Assembly (NCBI GenBank): GCA_017613435.1
Contig: JAGADU010000128.1
Coordinates: 1-35,585 of the forward strand
Length of the DNA stretch: 35,585 nt
Source of the DNA: Lachnospiraceae bacterium
Lineage (GTDB): Bacteria > Bacillota > Clostridia > Lachnospirales > Lachnospiraceae
Direction: 5' to 3'
The translations under genes and the position numbers were made by a program. Position 1 is the stretch's first letter, and each line of letters opens with the position of its first letter. Shown one piece after another: positions 1-7,546 of this stretch. The notes under the pieces are model-generated. The model was not told the DNA's origin. It did no database searches and worked only from the letters and a program-made list of their open reading frames with translations.

Positions 1-156
1 GAGCTTTACGATTCTCTCATCCGGAACCGCCACAACTCCGACATTGGGATCTATTGTGCAAAAGGGATAGTTGGCACTCTCCGCTCCCGCTTTTGTTAAT
101 GAATTAAAAAGTGTCGACTTGCCGACATTGGGCAATCCTACGATTCCTAGTTTCAT
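1..156 (-). CDS. ychF: YchF/OLA1-family ATPase, N-terminal fragment (cut by window edge)
   Basis: Only the first 52 codons are in the window; the gene continues beyond base 1. The translation opens with [20 protein letters not shown], the Walker A/G1 loop of the Obg-like YchF family, and continues with the family-typical stretch from NYPFCTID to VPDERI. The ATG at 156 follows an AAGGAG ribosome binding site about 8 bases upstream. YchF proteins are ribosome-associated and prefer ATP to GTP; they are linked to translation and oxidative stress responses. The ATP-specificity motif lies outside the window, so the subfamily is called from the N-terminus alone. A candidate promoter lies at 200-228, so the gene is probably transcribed independently of the acetyltransferase gene upstream. 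Confidence 0.9.
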   Translation of the reverse strand, partial: MKLGIVGLPNVGKSTLFNSLTKAGAESANYPFCTIDPNVGVVAVPDERIVKL

Positions 157-199
157 TTTATATCTCCTTAATTGCTGCCTATTTCAAAACGCGAGTTGT

Positions 200-228
200 A
201 TTTTATCACATTTCAAATAAATATACAA
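200..228 (-). promoter_or_regulatory. Candidate sigma-A promoter of ychF
   Basis: On the minus strand TTGTAT (223-228) and TAAAAT (200-205) are separated by exactly 17 bases, 44 bases before the ychF start. The -10 is preceded by TGTGA, an AT-rich extended -10 context. Called by eye from consensus. Confidence 0.5.
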
Positions 229-261
229 ACCATGAATTAGGTGGGAACAACCGCCGAAAAC

Positions 262-768
262 TTAATCTCTTTTCTTTATCATTCTGACGATTGTAACCGG
301 TGTGCCGAGATTCCATTCTCTTTTGCATCCGTCGAATTCAAAACCGTATTTGTGATAAAAACGGATAGCCCTCTCGTTTTTTTCGAATACCCACAAAAAT
401 ACGGTATTGTATTCTCCTAGCCTGGAGATTGCTTCATTCATCAATCTGTATCCTATTTTACGGCCATAATATTCAGAGAGGACATAAATTGCCACAACTT
501 CTCCCGCATCCGGCAAATCTTCTTCTCTCGAAGGCCCGTATACCGCAAATCCTACGACTTTATCTTTATCCTTAGCCACAAGAGTGTTTTGCGGGCACTG
601 TCTCGCACGTGCCGTTGTCGCCTCTACAGTCATCGAATCAAGATATCTGTCACATACGATACCCCTGTAAGCTTCCTGCCATGAAGTACAATGCACATAT
701 CCCCTCCCGCACAATTCCTCATCGGTTTCAGCCGATTTAATGCATATCGAATCTTTTATTTCTTCCAT
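262..768 (-). CDS. GNAT-family N-acetyltransferase
   Basis: This 168-residue protein has the length and layout of a single-domain Gcn5-related acetyltransferase, which moves an acetyl group from acetyl-CoA to an amine. The core strand GEVVAIYVLSEYYGRKIG (about residues 89-106) leads into the acetyl-CoA pyrophosphate loop; the usual Q/R-x-x-G-x-G/A is partly degenerate, with YGRKIG in its place. The C-terminal part, FEKNERAIRFYHKYGFEFDG (about 128-147), is the typical motif B in which N, A and the FY-KYGF run pack against CoA. The substrate cannot be told; similarity is to the broad group that acetylates small molecules or ribosomal N-termini. It stands alone, with a weak GAGG binding site about 12 bases upstream of the start. 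Confidence 0.85.
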   Translation of the reverse strand: MEEIKDSICIKSAETDEELCGRGYVHCTSWQEAYRGIVCDRYLDSMTVEATTARARQCPQNTLVAKDKDKVVGFAVYGPSREEDLPDAGEVVAIYVLSEYYGRKIGYRLMNEAISRLGEYNTVFLWVFEKNERAIRFYHKYGFEFDGCKREWNLGTPVTIVRMIKKRD

Positions 769-836
769 AATTATTTAATCCTCTTCTGTCCGAATATAAT
801 CAAATCAGTTTATCATATATATATTTATACAGCATC

Positions 837-879
837 TTTCCGTGATTTAAAATATATTTATCTGCTTTTTTCACGGAAA
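837..879. repeat. 9-bp inverted repeat between the sensor kinase and acetyltransferase genes
   Basis: TTTCCGTGA (837-845) and TCACGGAAA (871-879) are perfect inverted copies around a 25-base AT-rich centre. They lie in the 211-base gap at 769-979, which holds no gene. The centre is long for an intrinsic terminator and no T-run follows directly on the minus strand, so an operator for the acetyltransferase gene, or a weak processing site, is as likely. Nothing else is recognised in this gap. Confidence 0.35.
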
Positions 880-979
880 AACCTTCTATACTTACAAATC
901 CCTCGTTTGTTTTACTCTTGAGGTCATTTTTGTCTGTTAAACGGCCATTTTGCGACCGATTTTTCAGTACCTGATTCAT

Positions 980-2740
980 TTATCTTATCCTGATCGTAAA
1001 TTTGTCTTCTTTGACTTTAATCGCGGCTTTTAATTTGTTTTTTTCGAGTATATTTTTGGATATTGCCAATCCCAATCCGTTTCCCGAAACATCCGAACGG
1101 CTTTCGTCGCCTTTAACAAAAGGCTCCCATAGTTTTTGGGGTTTGCATCCGATAGGCGCAATCGGAGCATTCTCCATGGCGAAATAATGGCAAAAAGGCT
1201 TATCTGTTCCGTATATTTTTATAATGCCCCCGTCTTTGGTATACTTTACCGCATTTCCGAGCAGATTGTCGCAAACACGCTTCATAGCTTTTCTTTCGAC
1301 TCTTCGATTAAACGCATTCCCGTATTCTATCTTTAATTTCTTCTCTTCGATTACTTTTTTCAAAGCTTCCTCGGATTCTTTAAACAAAGCTACCAAATCC
1401 GTTTTTTCTTTATTTATCTTTCCGTTTGATTTTTCCGAAAACGACAATTCAATTACATCTTCGATAATATTGTTTATGTATCCGGTGTTTTGAAGTATTC
1501 CGTCCGCATATTCCGCACCGTTCTCCGACTGAATGTTCTCCCTTAGATTTTCGGCATACCCCGACATAACGGTCAAAGGTGTTTTCAAATCATGCACCAG
1601 GGAATTAAGCAAAGCGATGCGATAATCCTCGTTTCTGTAAAAATACCGCAATTTACTATAATACATCCGGGCAAAAACAACGGCAATCAAAGATGAAACT
1701 ATAAACGAAACCGTCCAGATGAAAATCCATAATCCTTTATACGTCTCGAAAATGTTCTCCTGAACGCATATGTAAAAATATTTTATATTACCGTCTTTGG
1801 GCGAAAGTTTTCTTGATGATAAATATATTCTGTTCCTGTTTGAAAGCGCGTTGGGTTTTGATATTATTCCTCCTTTATATTCGTCTTTCAAAACATCGGA
1901 TTTCAAATCTTCTTCAATGACCTTTTTAATATACTTTTCATCCGACTCGGAAGTTCCCATCAGCCAAACGTTGAACGTGTCTTTATATACATTTTCCGGC
2001 GGAATATACGATTTATAATTATCCTTGTATTCTTCAAAATGCAAAGACAGATCATAGGGTATTTTCTCAACCGTCGATTTTGTATTAAACCCTCCGCGAG
2101 CTCCCGCCTTATTGGCATATGTCCGTTTTATCACTTCGCCTTTAATCGGCAAAAATGTTTTATTCTTATAGTCATACCATATTTCCTTAACCGTGATTTC
2201 ATATTCGACATACGGTTTTTTCCCGAACCACTCCCGGATCGAATCGGTATTTTTATTGTTTTCATCTATTATTTCTTTAAACAGATTCAGATCCGTCAGG
2301 TAATCCAAATCACAGGTATAAACATGTCCCTCGATAACATTCTCATCGGATTCATCCGAAGCGAAAGGCAGGGATGTAAACATTTTTTGAGATGATTCCA
2401 TGAATATTTTATCGCTGTTTGAATCATATAAACAAGCATATTGTTTTGTATTTATAAAATTAAACGAATCCGGCAAATCCGAATTCTTAACATCCTGCAT
2501 GACTCCGCTTAAATATAAATTATAAATCCGCGTTATGCCTTCATCTTCGATATTACCCCTTTTGTTAAAAGATTCCTCTACAAAATCAACCATTTCGGTA
2601 TTTCGTGTTTCATACAGGCTGTTGCTTAAATAATACAAAATATCTATCGTAAAAGTGCCTATTAAAAAAGCAATTATCCATGCGGCAATTATTCGGGGCA
2701 GCAATACTGTTATAAAATTTTTCCTTTTTTTCGATTTCAT
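980..2740 (-). CDS. Membrane sensor histidine kinase
   Basis: This 586-residue protein is a class I two-component kinase. Transmembrane helix 1 is at about residues 10-37, a large extracytoplasmic sensor region spans about 38-335, and helix 2 is at about 337-360. The H-box is LVHDLKTPL with phospho-acceptor His383, followed by the dimerisation helix. The N-box is DNLLGNAVKYTKDGG (491-505), then an F-box-like LWEPFVKGDESRS and the G2 box NGLGLAIS (554-561), so the ATPase domain is complete. The roughly 300-residue sensor region matches no named domain that I recognise. The gene is the second of a two-gene operon with the response regulator, whose stop lies 12 bases upstream. The signal is unknown; neighbours give no strong hint. 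Confidence 0.93.
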   Translation of the reverse strand: MKSKKRKNFITVLLPRIIAAWIIAFLIGTFTIDILYYLSNSLYETRNTEMVDFVEESFNKRGNIEDEGITRIYNLYLSGVMQDVKNSDLPDSFNFINTKQYACLYDSNSDKIFMESSQKMFTSLPFASDESDENVIEGHVYTCDLDYLTDLNLFKEIIDENNKNTDSIREWFGKKPYVEYEITVKEIWYDYKNKTFLPIKGEVIKRTYANKAGARGGFNTKSTVEKIPYDLSLHFEEYKDNYKSYIPPENVYKDTFNVWLMGTSESDEKYIKKVIEEDLKSDVLKDEYKGGIISKPNALSNRNRIYLSSRKLSPKDGNIKYFYICVQENIFETYKGLWIFIWTVSFIVSSLIAVVFARMYYSKLRYFYRNEDYRIALLNSLVHDLKTPLTVMSGYAENLRENIQSENGAEYADGILQNTGYINNIIEDVIELSFSEKSNGKINKEKTDLVALFKESEEALKKVIEEKKLKIEYGNAFNRRVERKAMKRVCDNLLGNAVKYTKDGGIIKIYGTDKPFCHYFAMENAPIAPIGCKPQKLWEPFVKGDESRSDVSGNGLGLAISKNILEKNKLKAAIKVKEDKFTIRIR

Positions 2741-2752
2741 GTGACAGTCCTC

Positions 2753-3430
2753 CTATTCGGTCATTTTGTATCCGCGCGAAAAGACTGTAATTATCTGCTT
2801 TGATGCTTCGCCGAGTTTCTTTCTCAGATTTTTGATATGATTGTCCACCGTTCGGTCATACCCTTCGAATTCATCGCTCCATACGGCATTTAACAGTGTT
2901 TCCCTTGAAATAATTTTATCCTTATGATTCATAAGATAATTCAACAATTCCGATTCCTTCGGAGCAAGAATGACCCTTTTTCCGTTAACAAAAACTTCTC
3001 CGTTTTCCGTATTCATACGAACGGCTCCCACGCAAATCGTTTTTGATACTACGGTTCCTTTGGAACGATTGATAAGCGCAATGCATTTTGCGTACAAAGT
3101 CGCAAGCGAAAAAGGTTTGGTAACGTAATCGTCACATCCCGATTCGTAGCCCGCGAGAAAATCTTCTTCCATAGTTTTGGCAGTCAGAAAAATAATCGGA
3201 ACGTCACTGGTTTTTCGTATGGTTTTGCACAGAGTAATTCCGTCTGCATAAGGCATCATAATATCAAGAATAACCAAATCGTATTCTCCGTATTTAAGCA
3301 GTTCTCCCGCCTCTTTTCCGTTCGAAGCTTCGGTTATGACAAAACATTCGTCCTTTTTGTTTGAAAAATAATCACGAATCATTTTGCGAATCTGCGCATT
3401 GTCTTCCGCTATGAACAGTCTGTACTCCAT
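2753..3430 (-). CDS. OmpR/PhoB-family response regulator
   Basis: This 225-residue protein has a receiver domain at about 1-118 and a winged-helix output domain at about 130-225. In the receiver the acidic pair Glu9/Asp10, phospho-acceptor Asp56 (in LVILDIMMPYADG), Thr83 and Lys105 (TKPF) are all present, so it should be phosphorylatable. The C-terminal segment from LAPKESELLNYLMNHKDKI to SRGYKM has the recognition helix TVDNHIKNLRKKLG characteristic of PhoB/OmpR proteins, which bind tandem direct repeats. It is the first gene of the operon with the sensor kinase downstream and is presumably its partner. Tandem TTGCATAAA repeats upstream of its own promoter suggest autoregulation. Confidence 0.95.
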   Translation of the reverse strand: MEYRLFIAEDNAQIRKMIRDYFSNKKDECFVITEASNGKEAGELLKYGEYDLVILDIMMPYADGITLCKTIRKTSDVPIIFLTAKTMEEDFLAGYESGCDDYVTKPFSLATLYAKCIALINRSKGTVVSKTICVGAVRMNTENGEVFVNGKRVILAPKESELLNYLMNHKDKIISRETLLNAVWSDEFEGYDRTVDNHIKNLRKKLGEASKQIITVFSRGYKMTE

Positions 3431-3482
3431 ACAAGCATCCTTTCGTCTTTTCGATTGAAGATTATCACAAAGATATATTCAA

Positions 3483-3514
3483 ATTATATCGTCTTGCATA
3501 AAAGTTTGCATAAA
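3483..3514 (-). promoter_or_regulatory. Promoter and tandem repeats of the two-component operon
   Basis: On the minus strand a perfect TATAAT (3483-3488) lies 53 bases before the regulator start, with no good -35 (ATGCAA at 3506-3511 with 17-base spacing). Two identical 9-mers, TTGCATAAA on the plus strand, lie at 3494-3502 and 3506-3514, a 12-base period. A strong -10, a poor -35 and direct repeats over the -35 are what an OmpR-type activator site looks like. Autoregulation is inferred, not shown. Confidence 0.5.
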
Positions 3515-3539
3515 AAAAGTTGCTCTTTTAAAGCAACTT
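3512..3539 (-). terminator. Intrinsic terminator of the coiled-coil protein gene
   Basis: On the minus strand an 8-bp perfect stem (AAGTTGCT/AGCAACTT, 3532-3539 with 3517-3524) closes a 7-base loop and runs into seven T residues (complement of 3512-3518). It lies 26 bases after the stop at 3565. The T-run overlaps the upstream repeat of the next operon's promoter region. Confidence 0.8.
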
Positions 3540-3564
3540 CTTTTCTTGACCTGTATAAAAACTC

Positions 3565-4137
3565 TTACGAAACAACATCTGAAATTTCCAAATCGGGAGA
3601 AGGTCCTCCTTCGGGCGCTTCCTGCTCTCCTGCAAATTCCATGGGATCCGTTCTTTCCGTGTCGGTTTCTTTTTCTTCATCCCAGAGAGAATCGTCTTTT
3701 TCGTGTTCTTTGGCCATAACTGCCATATTCTTTGCAGCCATATAAAGCTTGAAATTGTATTTCATAAGTCTTTCTTCATCCTGCGGGGGAACTATATCTC
3801 CCTTCATAATGCGTCTTGCCGTTTCCATGATTTTCAATTCATCGACCGCAGCTTCTTCCATGGCCTCGGCATTTTCTTTTGAAGAAATCATATTCGCATA
3901 CGCGCACTCCGCCTCCGCAAGTTTTTCGTTATATTTCATATATTCTTCTTTTTGTCTGTTCAACGCATCATGGGAAATCTGCAAAGTGGCTGCTTTTTCG
4001 TTGTATTTGTCAGCTTCGTTCGGATAAAGTCTCGCATTCTTTTCGGCTTCTTCTTTTTGCTTTTCCAAATCCGACGCGGCAAAAGAAAATTTTTGATACT
4101 GTTTGTAATATACGCTCTTGGCTTCAGAAATTTTCAT
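3565..4137 (-). CDS. Coiled-coil protein of unknown function
   Basis: I do not recognise this 190-residue protein. The start at 4137 is chosen because GGAGG sits 7 bases upstream; a longer reading frame reaches 4185 but has no such site. Residues about 5-110 are rich in K, E, A and Q with heptad-like spacing, so a long coiled coil is likely. The segment at about 110-150 (ARRIMKGDIVPPQDEERLMKYN) is the best candidate for a conserved functional patch. The last 45 residues are acidic and Pro/Gly-rich, so probably disordered. There is no signal peptide or membrane segment, so it is probably cytoplasmic. It is a single-gene unit with its own promoter and terminator, divergent from the fatty acid cluster. 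Confidence 0.75.
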   Translation of the reverse strand: MKISEAKSVYYKQYQKFSFAASDLEKQKEEAEKNARLYPNEADKYNEKAATLQISHDALNRQKEEYMKYNEKLAEAECAYANMISSKENAEAMEEAAVDELKIMETARRIMKGDIVPPQDEERLMKYNFKLYMAAKNMAVMAKEHEKDDSLWDEEKETDTERTDPMEFAGEQEAPEGGPSPDLEISDVVS

Positions 4138-4153
4138 AATAAACCTCCGTGTA

Positions 4154-4199
4154 AACCGATAAAACAAAGGCATCCGTGCCTTCATTTATTATATCGGTT
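4154..4199 (-). promoter_or_regulatory. Promoter and nested inverted repeats upstream of the coiled-coil gene
   Basis: On the minus strand TATAAT (4188-4193) is a consensus -10 with no good -35. It is embedded in an 8-bp inverted repeat, AACCGATA (4154-4161) and TATCGGTT (4192-4199). Nested inside is a second perfect hairpin, AAGGCA-TCCG-TGCCTT (4167-4182), which on the transcript is followed by TGTTTT. The outer arms could be an operator over the -10; the inner hairpin could be a leader structure or weak attenuator. Confidence 0.45.
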
Positions 4200-4245
4200 C
4201 ATCAAAGAAAAGAAAACATACGAAAATTCGAAAAATTTTTAATTT

Positions 4246-4299
4246 GGAACGAAAATGGAACGCTTGCGCCATCAATTCGGAACTAACGGCTACTAAAAT
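4246..4299 (+). promoter_or_regulatory. Fatty acid cluster promoter with helically phased GGAAC repeats
   Basis: Direct repeats GGAACGA (4246-4252), GGAACGC (4257-4263) and GGAACTA (4279-4285) start 11 and 22 bases apart. The last ends 8 bases before a candidate -10, TAAAAT (4294-4299). There is no recognisable -35 box. Known SARP regulators of actinomycetes bind heptamer repeats with 11- or 22-bp period placed 8 bp from the -10, so the layout matches. A regulator with a SARP/OmpR-like winged helix is encoded at the end of this cluster. Confidence 0.5.
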
Positions 4300-4357
4300 G
4301 TGTGGTATCGGCTGACATTTCGGTCTGCCGCAAAAAATCTCTTGGAGGCTACATATT

Positions 4358-4585
4358 ATGTATTTTGACGCAATCGCTAAAATCATTTCCGAACGTACCG
4401 GCTGTGATGTCTCGACCATCAAGCCCGAAAGCAAAATCTTCGAACTCGGAATCGACTCTCTCGACACAGTTGAACTTCTTATGAATCTTGAAGACGAAAT
4501 CGGAATCGAAATCGATCTCGACCAGAAAGTAGAAACTGTTGACGATCTCGACAAATTCATCCAAAGCAAGATACAGCAGGGGTAA
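4358..4585 (+). CDS. acpP: Acyl carrier protein
   Basis: This 75-residue acidic protein carries growing acyl chains on a 4'-phosphopantetheine arm in the cytoplasm. The arm attaches to Ser34 in the classic GIDSLDTVEL motif (31-40), and the length and helical pattern fit a type II ACP. An apparent GGAGG site lies 9 bases before the ATG. It is the first gene of the cluster, and fabK begins 4 bases after its stop. Being encoded with fabK, fabG, fabF and fabZ, it is probably the dedicated carrier for these enzymes. It could be the cell's main ACP or a second, specialised one; sequence alone does not decide. No upstream fabH is present, unlike the usual Firmicute order. Confidence 0.95.
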   Translation: MYFDAIAKIISERTGCDVSTIKPESKIFELGIDSLDTVELLMNLEDEIGIEIDLDQKVETVDDLDKFIQSKIQQG

Positions 4586-4589
4586 TGCC

Positions 4590-5534
4590 ATGATCAAGTC
4601 AGCAATATGCGAGATGCTTGGCATCGAATATCCCGTTTTTCAGGGCGGAATGGCATGGATTTCTGACGGAAAACTCTCCGCTGCCGTTTCAAACGGCGGC
4701 GGTTTGGGTATCATAGCCGCGGGAAACGCACCCGGCGAATATGTCAGAGAACAGATCCGTATCGCCAAAAGCCTGACCGATAAGCCTATCGGAGTGAACA
4801 TTATGCTTTTAAGCCCCTACGCCGACGAAGTTGCAAAAGTAGTCGTTGAAGAAAAAGTAAACGTCGTAACAACGGGCGCGGGCAATCCTTCTAAATATAT
4901 TAAAGAATGGCTTAATGCCGATATCAAAGTAATTCCCGTTGTTGCATCGGTAGCCATGGCAAAACTTATGACAAGACTCGGCGCATCGGCTCTCATAGCC
5001 GAGGGCGGCGAAAGCGGCGGACATGTCGGAGAGCTTACCACAATGGTACTCGTTCCACAGATATGCGATGCCACCACTCTTCCCGTTATAGCCGCAGGCG
5101 GCATCGGAAACGGAAGGGGCGTTGCGGCATCTTTCATGCTCGGAGCCTGCGCGGTACAGATGGGTACCAGATTTTTAAGCGCATACGAATGTTCCATTCA
5201 CCCTTCTTACAAAGAAAAAATACTTCACGCCAACGATTTATGCACAATGGTCACGGGCAAAAGACTCGGACACCCGGTAAGAAGCTTAAGGACCCCTTTT
5301 GCCAGAGATTATTTCAAAGCCGAATATTCGGATATCTCGGATGAGGAACTTGAAAAACTGGGCGTGGGCGCACTCAAAGCAGCCGTTGTTGACGGAGACA
5401 GCGAAAAAGGTTGTTTCCTCGCAGGACAGATTGCCGGTGTCGTAAACAGGGAACAAAGTGCGGCCGAGATTATAAAAGAAGTCATAAGCGAAGCAGAACC
5501 TATACTTAAAAAAGCCGGAGAATGGGTGGTGTAA
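4590..5534 (+). CDS. fabK: Enoyl-ACP reductase II (FMN-dependent)
   Basis: This 314-residue protein is the FabK-type enoyl-ACP reductase, which does the last step of each elongation round using FMN and NAD(P)H. Evidence is the nitronate-monooxygenase-like TIM barrel with FQGGMAWIS (17-25), the SNGGGLGII loop (34-42), the EGGESGGHVGE segment containing the family's catalytic His (His145; His144 in the pneumococcal enzyme), and the phosphate-binding AAGGIGNGRGVAA and MGTRFL motifs. The start at 4590 matches the FabK family N-terminus; an in-frame ATG at 4539 lies inside acpP and is rejected. It is closely linked to fabG, which starts 2 bases after the fabK stop. FabK is triclosan-insensitive and typical of Clostridia and streptococci. 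Confidence 0.95.
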   Translation: MIKSAICEMLGIEYPVFQGGMAWISDGKLSAAVSNGGGLGIIAAGNAPGEYVREQIRIAKSLTDKPIGVNIMLLSPYADEVAKVVVEEKVNVVTTGAGNPSKYIKEWLNADIKVIPVVASVAMAKLMTRLGASALIAEGGESGGHVGELTTMVLVPQICDATTLPVIAAGGIGNGRGVAASFMLGACAVQMGTRFLSAYECSIHPSYKEKILHANDLCTMVTGKRLGHPVRSLRTPFARDYFKAEYSDISDEELEKLGVGALKAAVVDGDSEKGCFLAGQIAGVVNREQSAAEIIKEVISEAEPILKKAGEWVV

Positions 5535-5536
5535 AA

Positions 5537-6280
5537 ATGAACGAAAACAGAACTTTAAAAGGGAAAACCGCAATTGTTACGGGCGGTTCCAGAGGAATCG
5601 GCGAAGCCGTAACTTATAAGCTTGCGTCCCTTGGAGCAAATATAGCGATAATTTACGCGGGCAACGAAGAAGCAGCAAAAAAGACAAGCGATAAATGCAG
5701 GGAAGAATTCGGTGTCGAAGTAAAAACATACCGTCTCGACGTTTCGGATTTCAGTGCCGCAAAGGAAACGGTTTCGGAAATAAAAAAAGATTTCGGTACG
5801 GTGCATATTCTTATAAACAATGCGGGAATCACAAGGGATAATCTCCTTGCAATGATGAAAGAAGAAGATTTCGATGCGGTTCTTGATACCAACCTCAAAG
5901 GCGCATTCAATATGATACGTCATACCGCCGGAATGTTTATAAGAAATCACGAAGGCTGCATTATCAATATTTCATCCGTTGCGGGACTGCTCGGCAATCC
6001 CGGTCAGTGCAATTACAGCGCATCGAAAGCGGGTCTTATCGGACTCACAAAATCCGTTGCGAGAGAATTGTCTCAAAAAGGCATAAGATGCAACGCCGTT
6101 GCTCCGGGCTTTATAGCCACCGATATGACTGCAAATCAAAGCGACAATCCTTTATTGGAAAGAATACCCCTTGGCAGAATGGGCTCCGTTGAGGATATAG
6201 CAGATGCCGTAGAGTATCTTGTATTCGCTTCGTACGTAACAGGCGAAGTCTTAAAAGTAGACGGCGGAATCGCCATGTAA
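5537..6280 (+). CDS. fabG: 3-oxoacyl-ACP reductase
   Basis: This 247-residue short-chain dehydrogenase reduces 3-ketoacyl-ACP with NADPH. It shows the cofactor loop TGGSRGIG (15-22), the NNAG motif (94-97) and the catalytic triad Ser147, Tyr160 and Lys164 in ISSVAG and YSASK. The C-terminal region, from RIPLGRMGSVEDIADAVEYL to TGEVLKVDGG, is typical of FabG. The ATG at 5537 gives the family N-terminus and sits just after the fabK stop; an in-frame ATG at 5522 would add five residues and overlap fabK. Position between fabK and fabF matches the Clostridial order except that fabD is missing. Confidence 0.95.
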   Translation: MNENRTLKGKTAIVTGGSRGIGEAVTYKLASLGANIAIIYAGNEEAAKKTSDKCREEFGVEVKTYRLDVSDFSAAKETVSEIKKDFGTVHILINNAGITRDNLLAMMKEEDFDAVLDTNLKGAFNMIRHTAGMFIRNHEGCIINISSVAGLLGNPGQCNYSASKAGLIGLTKSVARELSQKGIRCNAVAPGFIATDMTANQSDNPLLERIPLGRMGSVEDIADAVEYLVFASYVTGEVLKVDGGIAM

Positions 6281-6302
6281 AAAACAGAAAAGAGAAAAAA
6301 CA

Positions 6303-7544
6303 ATGAACGAAAATTACAGAAGAGTCGTAATAACAGGAATGGGCGCGGTAACTCCCGTCGGAAACAATGCAAAAGAAACATGGGAAGCTCTTAAAAGCGG
6401 TAAAAACGGTATCGCACCCGTAACATATTTCAATACTGACAATTTAAAAGCAAAACTCGCTGCGGAAGTAAAGAATTTCGATCCCGCCGATTATCTTGAC
6501 GTAAACGAAATCCTTCGTACCGACCGCTATACGCAGCTTGCTTTGGCCGTAGCGCAACAGGCTGTTGACGAAAGCAAAATTAAAGGAACCGTGGACCCCG
6601 ACAGATTCAGCGTAATCTTCGGTACCGGCATCGGAGGTATATCGACATTCGAATCGGAGCATACAAAAATACTCGAAAAAGGTCCGAGACGTGTCTCCCC
6701 CCTCTTCGTTCCGATGATGATATCAAATATGGCATCGGGAATGATTGCAATCAAACATGATTGCCGAGGAAGCGCAATGCCCACAGTAACCGCATGTGCT
6801 TCGGGTTCAAACGCCATAGGAGAAGCAATGCGTCTTATCCGTCACGGATATTCGGATGCTGTTATCTCAGGCGGTACGGAAGCTGCAATCTGCGCATCCG
6901 CAATCGCCGGATTTGTAAATATGCAGGCACTCTCCACTTCCAACGATCCCAATGCGGCTTCTCTTCCTTTTGACAAAAGAAGAGGCGGTTTCGTAATAGG
7001 CGAAGGAGCCGTTGCTCTCGTACTCGAAGAATATGAGCATGCCGTTTCAAGAGGCGCAAATATTTACGGAGAAATCTGCGGATACGGTTCGACATGTGAC
7101 GCATATCATATTACTGCACCCCATCCCGAAGCAAGAGGAGGCTCCAAGGCAATGAAAGATGCCTTAAAAGAAGCCGATTATACCGAAGACGATACTGTAT
7201 ATGTCAACGCTCACGGAACGGGAACACCCATGAACGACGTTCTCGAAACGCTTGCAATTAAAATCGCCCTCGGAGAAGAAAAAGCAAAAGCATCATATGT
7301 CAGTTCGACAAAATCAATGACCGGACACATGCTCGGTGCCGCAGGTGCCATCGAAGCGCTTGCCTGCCTTATGGCTTTAAAGGAAAATACAATTCCTCCC
7401 ACCATAAATCTTAACGAGCCCGATGAAAAATGCGATTTGAATTATGTTCCCAACAAGGCCGTTAAAGCCGACATTACTCTCGCACTTTCAAACTCTCTGG
7501 GCTTCGGCGGACACAATGCATGTCTCGCTTTCAGAAAGGTTTAA
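6303..7544 (+). CDS. fabF: 3-oxoacyl-ACP synthase II
   Basis: This 413-residue ketoacyl synthase extends acyl-ACP by two carbons from malonyl-ACP. The Cys-His-His triad is complete: Cys165 in TACASGSNAIGEA, His304 in NAHGTGTPMND and His342 in STKSMTGHMLGAAGA. The C-terminal NSLGFGGHNACLAFR is typical of FabF/FabB. Length is right for a stand-alone FabF. A polyadenine-rich leader with AAAGAGAAAA precedes the start, 22 bases after fabG. No initiating synthase (FabH) is nearby, so the cluster as present can lengthen chains but not start them from acetyl-CoA. Confidence 0.96.
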   Translation: MNENYRRVVITGMGAVTPVGNNAKETWEALKSGKNGIAPVTYFNTDNLKAKLAAEVKNFDPADYLDVNEILRTDRYTQLALAVAQQAVDESKIKGTVDPDRFSVIFGTGIGGISTFESEHTKILEKGPRRVSPLFVPMMISNMASGMIAIKHDCRGSAMPTVTACASGSNAIGEAMRLIRHGYSDAVISGGTEAAICASAIAGFVNMQALSTSNDPNAASLPFDKRRGGFVIGEGAVALVLEEYEHAVSRGANIYGEICGYGSTCDAYHITAPHPEARGGSKAMKDALKEADYTEDDTVYVNAHGTGTPMNDVLETLAIKIALGEEKAKASYVSSTKSMTGHMLGAAGAIEALACLMALKENTIPPTINLNEPDEKCDLNYVPNKAVKADITLALSNSLGFGGHNACLAFRKV

Positions 7545-7546
7545 AA

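Noticed and set aside
4200..4357. FapR- or FabT-type operator before acpP.
   Set aside because: No FapR-like or FabT-like palindrome is present; AAAATT-CGAAA-AATTTT at about 4223-4239 is only an AT-rich hairpin.
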